A stretch of 64,000 nucleotides of DNA from an uncultured Acidimicrobiales bacterium. Its GTDB lineage: Bacteria > Actinomycetota > Acidimicrobiia > Acidimicrobiales > Bin134. The position numbers were made by a program, and so were the translations under genes. The DNA lies in the NCBI GenBank assembly GCA_951813555.1, contig OX638344.1:682001-746000 (forward strand). The letters run 5' to 3'. How positions within the stretch are numbered: the first letter of the stretch is position 1; each line of letters starts with the position of its first letter. This document shows, one piece after another, positions 58,791 to 64,000 of this stretch. The notes beneath the pieces are model-generated. The model saw nothing but the letters and a program-made list of their open reading frames with translations, was not told where the DNA came from and searched no databases.

Positions 58791-59987
58791 ATGACCGGGG
58801 CTCTCGCCGATATCCGGGTGATCGAGGTAGGCACCTTGCTGGCTGGGCCGTTCTGCGGCCAGCAGCTAGCCGACCATGGAGCCGAGGTCATCAAGGTCGA
58901 ACCGCCAGTCACCGGGGACCCGATGAGAGCGTGGGGTCAGGAGAAGGCCGACGGCAAGTCGCTGTGGTGGCCCGTGGTCGGACGGGGCAAAAAGTCGGTC
59001 ACTATCAACTTGCGGGAAGCCGCCGGCCAGGATCTGGTTCGCCGACTGGTGGCCAACGCCGATGTGCTGGTGGAGAACTTCCGTCCCGGCACCCTGGAGA
59101 AGTGGAACCTCGCTCCCGCTGACCTTCATGCCATCAATCCCCGGTTGGTCGTCACTCGAGTGTCGGGGTACGGACAGACCGGGCCGTACGCGGCCCAGCC
59201 TGGCTTCGGCGCCATCGGGGAGGCCATTGGCGGGATTCGCTACACCACCGGCGATCCCGAGAAGATGCCCAGCCGAACCGGCATCAGCATCGGCGACACC
59301 CTCACCGCTATGTTCGCCACCATCGGCACTCTCAATGCCCTCCATGCCCGCGACCGCACGGGCAAGGGCCAGGTGGTCGATGCCGCACTGTATGAGTCGG
59401 TGCTGGCCGTGATGGAGTCGCTGCTCACCGAGTATCACGTGGCCGGATTCATTCGGGAGCGCACCGGCTCGATGATCCCCAACATCGCACCGGCCAACGC
59501 CTATCCCACACGGGACGGGAAAGTGCATTTGATCTCGGGTAATCAAGACACCGTATGGCGGCGGCTGGCCCAGGCCATGGACCGCCCTGAACTCGGCGAA
59601 GATCCCCGTTACGCCACCCATATCGCTCGGGGCGACAACCAAATCGAGTTGGACAACCTGATCGCCGAATGGACAGCCACTCTCGATGCCGACGACCTGC
59701 GCCGGGTGTTGAACGAACACAGCGTTCCCAACGGCCAGATGTACCGGGCCCCCGAGATGCTGAACGATGAGCACTTTGCCGCCCGGCAGGCCATTTCCTG
59801 GGTGGACAGCCCTGATTTCGGGACCATTCCCATGCAGAACGTGGTGCCCAAGCTGTCGGACACTCCTGGTTCGATCGAGAGGTCGGGCCCGGAGCTGGGC
59901 GAGCACAACGATGAGGTGCTGTGCGGAATCCTCGGCCTCGATGACGACACCATCTGTCGGCTCCAAACCAATGGGATAATCGACTGA
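58791..59987 (+). CDS. CaiB/BaiF family III CoA-transferase
   Basis: A 398-residue CoA-transferase with the fold start VIEVGTLLAGPFCGQQLADH, NFRPGTLEKWNLA, and the catalytic Asp in GISIGDTLTAMFATIG. A ribosome site GGGAGGA lies 6 nt before the ATG. It is a second, distinct enzyme beside the one at 52875 and probably activates another acid in the same pathway, with the adjacent HMG-CoA-lyase-like enzyme using its product. The isochorismatase-like gene follows 16 nt later. Confidence 0.9.
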   Translation: MTGALADIRVIEVGTLLAGPFCGQQLADHGAEVIKVEPPVTGDPMRAWGQEKADGKSLWWPVVGRGKKSVTINLREAAGQDLVRRLVANADVLVENFRPGTLEKWNLAPADLHAINPRLVVTRVSGYGQTGPYAAQPGFGAIGEAIGGIRYTTGDPEKMPSRTGISIGDTLTAMFATIGTLNALHARDRTGKGQVVDAALYESVLAVMESLLTEYHVAGFIRERTGSMIPNIAPANAYPTRDGKVHLISGNQDTVWRRLAQAMDRPELGEDPRYATHIARGDNQIELDNLIAEWTATLDADDLRRVLNEHSVPNGQMYRAPEMLNDEHFAARQAISWVDSPDFGTIPMQNVVPKLSDTPGSIERSGPELGEHNDEVLCGILGLDDDTICRLQTNGIID

Positions 59988-60003
59988 TGCGGGGGGAATG
60001 AGG

Positions 60004-60636
60004 ATGACCGGTGACAGCTTGGCCGAGAATTATCGCCAAGCCGGGTTCAGCAACCGTCTCGGTTTCGGCCGGCATCCAGCCCTAGTGGTCATCGACTTCT
60101 GCCGGGCATATCTGGATGAGCAGTCGCCCCTCTATGCCGGTGTGGAAGACGCCCGAGAGTCGTGCATCCGGTTGCTGGCCGCTGCCAGGAGGGCTCAGAT
60201 CCCCGTGCTGCACACCAGGGTCGAGTTCCAGCCCGGCGGGGCCGACGGCGGGATCTTCTTCCGCAAGGTCGCCGCGCTGGAGTGCTTTGTCCGAGGCAAT
60301 CCGCTGGGCGACTACGGCGAGGGCTTGGAACCGGCCGACGACGAGGTGGTAGTGGTCAAGCAGTACGCCTCGGGATTCTTCGGCACGTCGCTGGCCTCTA
60401 CGCTGACCTCCCTGGGCATCGACACGCTGATCATCACGGGTGTGTCAACCAGCGGCTGCGTCCGGGCTACCGCACTCGACGCCTGTCAACACGGGTTCGT
60501 GCCCATCGTGGTGAGAGATGCCTGTGGCGACCGAGACCAGCGCGTCCACGAGGCCAACTTGTTCGACCTCGACGCCAAGTACGCCGACGTGGTGTCCGAA
60601 CAGGAAGTACTCGACTACTTGTCGATCAAAGAGTGA
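60004..60636 (+). CDS. Isochorismatase-like cysteine hydrolase
   Basis: A 210-residue hydrolase with the triad Asp (LVVIDFCRAY), Lys (VVKQYASGFFGT) and Cys (GVSTSGCVRATALDA). The closest groups are N-carbamoylsarcosine amidase and maleamate amidase (NicF), which release ammonia from amides. The second ATG at 60004 is preferred because a G-run ribosome site (59991-59996) is 7 nt before it; the ATG at 59998 is too close. Together with the maleate-isomerase-like gene at 27516, a maleamate-to-maleate-to-fumarate route is conceivable. Confidence 0.87.
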   Translation: MTGDSLAENYRQAGFSNRLGFGRHPALVVIDFCRAYLDEQSPLYAGVEDARESCIRLLAAARRAQIPVLHTRVEFQPGGADGGIFFRKVAALECFVRGNPLGDYGEGLEPADDEVVVVKQYASGFFGTSLASTLTSLGIDTLIITGVSTSGCVRATALDACQHGFVPIVVRDACGDRDQRVHEANLFDLDAKYADVVSEQEVLDYLSIKE

Positions 60637-60684
60637 GCACGCTTGCGAGAAGGTGCGGTGTGGAATCGGCCCATATGCAACTGG

Positions 60685-62148
60685 TTACTGAGCAGGGTCG
60701 ACAAGGCGGCCAACGAACAGGATCGCCCCGGTGTCTTGGTGAACAATGGCCCACAGGAAGGGGCGGTCGGCGACAATGGTGAGATCAGGCGGTGGAGGCA
60801 TCGATGTTGCGCCAGCTATAGAAGTGGCGGCGGCCGCTTCAGTGCCTTTCTCGTCGACGATCACTTTGGCGCCGTGGAGCGCGGCAGTAATGAAAATGCC
60901 GGGGGCGATGCCGTCGAAGCCTGCCCCCGAGCAAAACCCGAGCGGGCAGAGCCATTCGAACAGGTCAGCGGGCGGAAGGGTCTGCTCCCATTTGGGCATG
61001 GTGAGATCGACCATGCCCTCTTGCGCGTTGCCGCCCAGCCCCGCCAAGGTTTCCGCGTCAAGTGATTGCTCGATAGCGGCGAGACCGTCGACCTCGTGGG
61101 GGACGATCACCCACATGGACAGCTCCTGGCCCATGTAGGGCAGCTCCACGGCATCGGCGTTGTCCATTTGGACAAAGCGACGGGGAATCGGCATCTGGTC
61201 GTGCATGAAGGGCACCGTCACCGTCTGGCCGCTGCCAGTGGTGAACGGGCGGTCGCGTGTCAGCTCGGCCATGAACGGCACCAGCCAGTCAGCTTTCAGG
61301 TACACCGTGTTCACCAAAACCAGTTCTTGGTCCTGGACAGTGCCGGCGTCCACGATCATGGGGATGAGTCCGCGAGTGCGCTCCGCCGCCCAGCTGTTGA
61401 TGGCATTGGCTGCGGCCTCGCCGTCAGCGGTGTCAACCGGCTGAATGGTGGTTCCGTAGTGAGCGGTGGCGGTGTTAAGGAATTCTTGCCGCGGGGAGAA
61501 TCCATCGTCAGGGAAGAGCCGATTGGCTATTTCCAGGGTGGTGGTTCCCGCCGAGGCTTTGGCCAACCTGAGATCTACGGTGTTGGCCGCGCGGTGGGTA
61601 TCAGCCTTAGGGAATCCGAAGATCTTGTCGAGCGCCGCACCAGAATCGGCCGAGGCCCCGGCTCGGCTCAGGCTGAATGCGATGCCGATGCTGAGTGGGC
61701 TCGATACCGCGTTTTCCTTCAAGTGTCGGTGGAATTCCCACCCAGCGTCGTTGACTCCCGCCACCCAAGCATCGGACGGTGCATTCGGATCGGCGGGCAA
61801 GCGATCGGTGACCGGCTCAACACTGGCCACCGGACTCGGCTCAACAGTGGCCACCGGAGTCGGAACCGGACTCGGCTCAACAGTGGCCACCGGAGTCGGA
61901 ACCGGACTCGGCTCAACAGTGGCCACCGGAGTCGGAACCGGACTCGGCTCAACAGTGGCCACCGGAGTCGGAACCGGACTCGGCTCAACAGTGGCGATGG
62001 GGGTGGGAGTCCGAGTGGGCTCAACGGTCGCCGCAGCAGTGGTGGCGGCCTGAGTGGCGGTGGGGCTTGGGGATAGGGCCTTGTCCGAGCTACCGCAACC
62101 CACTGCGATTGCAGCAAGCAAAATGATCGACCCAACCAACTTTTTCAT
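60685..62148 (-). CDS. Serpin-family protease inhibitor, lipoprotein with repeat stalk
   Basis: A 487-residue serpin, paralogue of the one at 19496-20782. A lipobox (LLAAIAVGCGSS, Cys about 18) precedes a stalk of repeated TPVATVEPSPVP units (about 45-110), then the serpin core (about 115-487) with NTVYLKADWLVPF, MPKWEQTLPP and ADRPFLWAI. The hinge EKGTEAAAAT is identical to the paralogue, but the loop beyond differs (SIAGATSMPPPP). By alpha-1-antitrypsin numbering P1-P1' is Ser-Met. The long stalk should hold the inhibitor away from the membrane. The two serpins probably target different proteases. Confidence 0.9.
   Translation of the reverse strand: MKKLVGSIILLAAIAVGCGSSDKALSPSPTATQAATTAAATVEPTRTPTPIATVEPSPVPTPVATVEPSPVPTPVATVEPSPVPTPVATVEPSPVPTPVATVEPSPVASVEPVTDRLPADPNAPSDAWVAGVNDAGWEFHRHLKENAVSSPLSIGIAFSLSRAGASADSGAALDKIFGFPKADTHRAANTVDLRLAKASAGTTTLEIANRLFPDDGFSPRQEFLNTATAHYGTTIQPVDTADGEAAANAINSWAAERTRGLIPMIVDAGTVQDQELVLVNTVYLKADWLVPFMAELTRDRPFTTGSGQTVTVPFMHDQMPIPRRFVQMDNADAVELPYMGQELSMWVIVPHEVDGLAAIEQSLDAETLAGLGGNAQEGMVDLTMPKWEQTLPPADLFEWLCPLGFCSGAGFDGIAPGIFITAALHGAKVIVDEKGTEAAAATSIAGATSMPPPPDLTIVADRPFLWAIVHQDTGAILFVGRLVDPAQ
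61835..61978 (-). repeat. Four 36-bp tandem repeats in the serpin stalk
   Basis: Four identical 36-bp units (61835, 61871, 61907, 61943), with a partial fifth to about 61995, encode the 12-residue repeat T-P-V-A-T-V-E-P-S-P-V-P. The units show no visible base differences, which points to recent expansion. Copy number could vary between strains and would lengthen or shorten the stalk in frame. Confidence 0.9.
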
Positions 62149-62212
62149 AACCGTTAGACGCCAAGGATACGCCTGAGGTTCCCGAGACCGTTAGTGCCCC
62201 TCTGCGTGGCCC

Positions 62213-63148
62213 TTAGGGAACCAGAACCACCTTGCCCAGCTTGCCGGGGACGGCGAAGTGCTCGTAAGCCGCGGCCACCTCGGCCAAGGGGAAGGTGCGG
62301 GCTATCGGAACCCGGACTTGGCCCGCATCCACCAGGGGGAGCACATGGCGCTCCACATGCCGGGCGACGGCAGCCCGCTGCTCCAGAGTGCGGGGCCGAA
62401 GCGTGGAGGCGAACAGCCGCACCCGCTTGACCATGAGCAGCGCAAGATTCAGCGAGACCTCCGCCCCGGCCCCAACTCCGATGACCGAGATGCGGCCCTC
62501 TGTGGCCAGCGCTCTTAGATTGGCGGGCCAGTTGGGGGCGCCCACCAGCTCGAGGATCACGTCAAACGGGCCGGCATCAACGAAGTCGACGGGGTCAATA
62601 GCGTGCGCTCCCAACTCGGCCACCGCGCCGCGGGAGTCAGGATTGCGCACAGTGGCGGTCACCTCCGCCCCGGCGGCCGCCGCCAACTGCACTGCGGCCA
62701 CCCCTACTCCACCGGCGGCACCGTGGATGCACACCCGCTCGCCCATGGCCACCCCAGCCTGGGTGAACAAGGCGTCGTGGGCGGTGGCGAACACCTCGGG
62801 GAACCCTCCAGCGCTCACCCAATCCATCGACTCGGGCACCGGCATGGCCAGAGGCTCATCCACCGCGCACAGTTCGGCCTGTCCGCCCCCCTGCACCACC
62901 GCCATCACCCGGTCGCCCACCGAGAACCGCGGGCAACCGGGTCCGGTGGCCACCACCTCGCCGGCCATCTCGAGACCGCCGGTGGTCGGCGCGCCCGGCG
63001 GGGGTGGGTAGCCCCCCTTGGCCTGGGCGATGTCGGCGCCGTTCATCCCCGCGGCTCGCACCTCCACCAGAAGCTGGCGGTGACCTGGTTCCGGGTCGTC
63101 TACTTCCCCGGTCGTCGCCTGCCCTTCTCGAAAAACAACTGCTCGCAT
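62213..63148 (-). CDS. NADPH:quinone reductase-like (zinc-free MDR) oxidoreductase
   Basis: A 311-residue medium-chain dehydrogenase/reductase. The N-terminal GroES-like domain has VEVRAAGMNGADIAQAKGGY and GLEMAGEVVATG. The NADPH-binding fold has IHGAAGGVGVAAVQLA (about 141-156). The catalytic-zinc Cys/His set is missing, as in quinone oxidoreductases. The substrate is probably a quinone or enone. It is upstream of the second serpin on the same strand with a 64-nt gap and no evident functional link. Confidence 0.88.
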   Translation of the reverse strand: MRAVVFREGQATTGEVDDPEPGHRQLLVEVRAAGMNGADIAQAKGGYPPPPGAPTTGGLEMAGEVVATGPGCPRFSVGDRVMAVVQGGGQAELCAVDEPLAMPVPESMDWVSAGGFPEVFATAHDALFTQAGVAMGERVCIHGAAGGVGVAAVQLAAAAGAEVTATVRNPDSRGAVAELGAHAIDPVDFVDAGPFDVILELVGAPNWPANLRALATEGRISVIGVGAGAEVSLNLALLMVKRVRLFASTLRPRTLEQRAAVARHVERHVLPLVDAGQVRVPIARTFPLAEVAAAYEHFAVPGKLGKVVLVP

Positions 63149-63223
63149 CAGCCCTGCAATCTAACGGGCGAAATGGCTTCTATCGGCGGTGTCGCAGTGA
63201 CATCGGTGTCGTAGGCTTCGGGC

Positions 63224-63778
63224 ATGGCAACGCTGACTCAAGCCACGTTCACCCGCATGGACGAGTCCACCGCAGAGGACTGGGCGGCAACCGCCCCGGC
63301 CCACCACTATCTGGAGCAGGGATTGGCCGACCGGGTGCTGCGGGAGTTGCGGGATCTGGCCTCCGGACCCCAGGGCTTCGCCGTCGACCGGCTGGTCCAC
63401 AGCATCCAGACCGCACATCGGGCCGAGAAGGCCGGGCGCGACGACGAGTACCTGGTGTGCGCGTTGGTCCACGACATCGGCGACCTGCTCACCCCCCACA
63501 ACCACCCTGACATCGCCGCGGCCATCCTCAAGCCGTTCGTGTCGGAGGCCAACCATTGGATGGTGCAGATGCACGGCGTCTTCCAGGGCTACTACTTCTG
63601 GCATCACGTCGGGCTGGATCGCAACAGCCGTGACGCCTACACCGACCACCCCCACTACGACCGCTGCGCCGAATTCTGCTCCGAGTACGACATGCCTGCC
63701 TTCGACCCGGCTTACCCCACGCCGCCCCTGGAGCACTACGAGCCGCTGGTGCGGAGCTTCTTCGCCCCCAAAGCGTGA
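63224..63778 (+). CDS. HD-domain protein of the PhnZ/TmpB-like group
   Basis: A 184-residue HD-fold protein. The first His is in LVHSIQTAHRAEKAG, the HD pair is in CALVHDIGD, and later His residues are in ANHWMVQMHG and GYYFWHHVG. The pattern is close to mixed-valent di-iron HD oxygenases of the PhnZ/TmpB type, which cleave C-P bonds of hydroxyphosphonates, and also to plain HD phosphohydrolases. The conserved HHVGLDR and HPHYDRCAEFC parts recur in that group from memory. Its stop overlaps the dcd start, so the two are co-translated. No phosphonate genes are nearby. Confidence 0.8.
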   Translation: MATLTQATFTRMDESTAEDWAATAPAHHYLEQGLADRVLRELRDLASGPQGFAVDRLVHSIQTAHRAEKAGRDDEYLVCALVHDIGDLLTPHNHPDIAAAILKPFVSEANHWMVQMHGVFQGYYFWHHVGLDRNSRDAYTDHPHYDRCAEFCSEYDMPAFDPAYPTPPLEHYEPLVRSFFAPKA

Positions 63779-64000
63779 TCCTTTCCGACGTATCCATCGG
63801 CAAGGAGCTGGAGGCAGGCCGCATCGAGATCGAGCCGCTGGCCGAAGGCGCCATCCAGCCCTCGTCGGTCGATTTGCGGATCGACCGGCACTTCCGGGTG
63901 TTCCGCAACCACACCGAGGGGCTCATCGATGTCAAGAAGAACATGGACGCCCTCACCGAGCCGGTGGAGATCGAGTCCGACGGGGTGTTCATCCTCCATC
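63775..64000 (+). CDS. dcd: dCTP deaminase (5' part, cut by window end)
   Basis: A GTG at 63775 overlaps the previous stop and opens 75 codons that run off the window. The start VILSDVSIGKELEAGRIEIE and the block IQPSSVDLRIDRHFRVFRNH are diagnostic of dCTP deaminase, which turns dCTP to dUTP (or to dUMP in bifunctional types) for thymidylate synthesis. The C-terminal part that would tell these apart is missing. Confidence 0.9.
   Translation, partial: MILSDVSIGKELEAGRIEIEPLAEGAIQPSSVDLRIDRHFRVFRNHTEGLIDVKKNMDALTEPVEIESDGVFILH

Noticed and set aside
61835..61995. Possible CRISPR array from 36-bp repeats
   Set aside because: No unique spacers separate the units; they are coding repeats in the serpin stalk.
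62151..62200. Short direct repeat ACCGTTAG between the quinone-reductase-like gene and the serpin gene
   Set aside because: Eight bases occurring twice in about 50 nt is weak, and no promoter or known box is associated with it.

Overview
The window is 64 kb of G/C-rich, densely packed DNA, almost certainly from a heterotrophic actinobacterium. An Acidimicrobiia-like lineage is my best guess. It rests on many CaiB/BaiF CoA-transferases, DUF35/thiolase pairs, amidohydrolases, P450, a DUF4032 protein, GTG starts and lipobox lipoproteins, not on a marker gene. There is one tRNA (Gly, CCC), no rRNA, no CRISPR array and no recognisable insertion sequence.

Layout. 0-2.4 kb: a crotonase and a phosphohexomutase, closed by a strong hairpin. 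2.5-11.6 kb: a truncated arsC, then an alpha-glucoside uptake and hydrolysis operon in the order aglR-E-F-G-A-K, followed by DUF4032, with LacI-type operators at both promoters. 11.8-19.5 kb: acyl-CoA style catabolism (double CaiB protein, thiolase-like protein, DUF35 protein, amidohydrolase) and a P450-ferredoxin pair. 19.5-24.8 kb: a lipoprotein serpin and a tandem array of three near-identical secreted proteins of unknown function, flanked by decayed relatives. 24.8-27.4 kb: an isomerase whose start lies 2 nt behind tRNA-Gly, and a Fic protein with a probable DNA-binding N-terminus. 27.5-33.2 kb: maleate-isomerase-like and FAD-monooxygenase genes, then three exported or surface proteins. 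33.2-41.1 kb: an acyl-CoA dehydrogenase and a branched-chain-amino-acid type ABC importer packed into fused polypeptides. 41.1-49.4 kb: a compact set that reads like a chlorophyll/tetrapyrrole breakdown kit (NOL/NYC1-like reductase, serine hydrolase, Rieske oxygenase, two RCCR/bilin-reductase-like proteins, DUF3891 protein and a family of small calycin-like proteins). 49.5-60.6 kb: ring-opening and acid-cleaving enzymes (CitE-like lyase, nitrilase, IclR regulator, two CoA-transferases, cyclase, MmgE/PrpD, hydantoinase-like, HMG-CoA-lyase-like, isochorismatase-like). 60.7-64 kb: a second serpin, a quinone-oxidoreductase-like protein, an HD-domain protein and the start of dCTP deaminase.

The main discovery candidate joins the last catabolic regions. 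Five intergenic sites share one composite motif: TGTTYC, 7 nt, GRAACA, 2 nt, RTTYCG (one site deviates at one base at each end). They stand before the maleate-isomerase genes, the surface-protein genes, both tetrapyrrole-type operons, the CitE-like gene and the CoA-transferase gene. A shorter version overlaps the start of the only IclR gene. This suggests one IclR regulon, which I propose handles chlorophyll or another tetrapyrrole: side-chain hydrolysis and reduction, macrocycle opening, bilin handling, then breakdown of small cyclic imides or acids to central metabolites. The substrate is inference; the shared motif and gene arrangement are read directly from the sequence.
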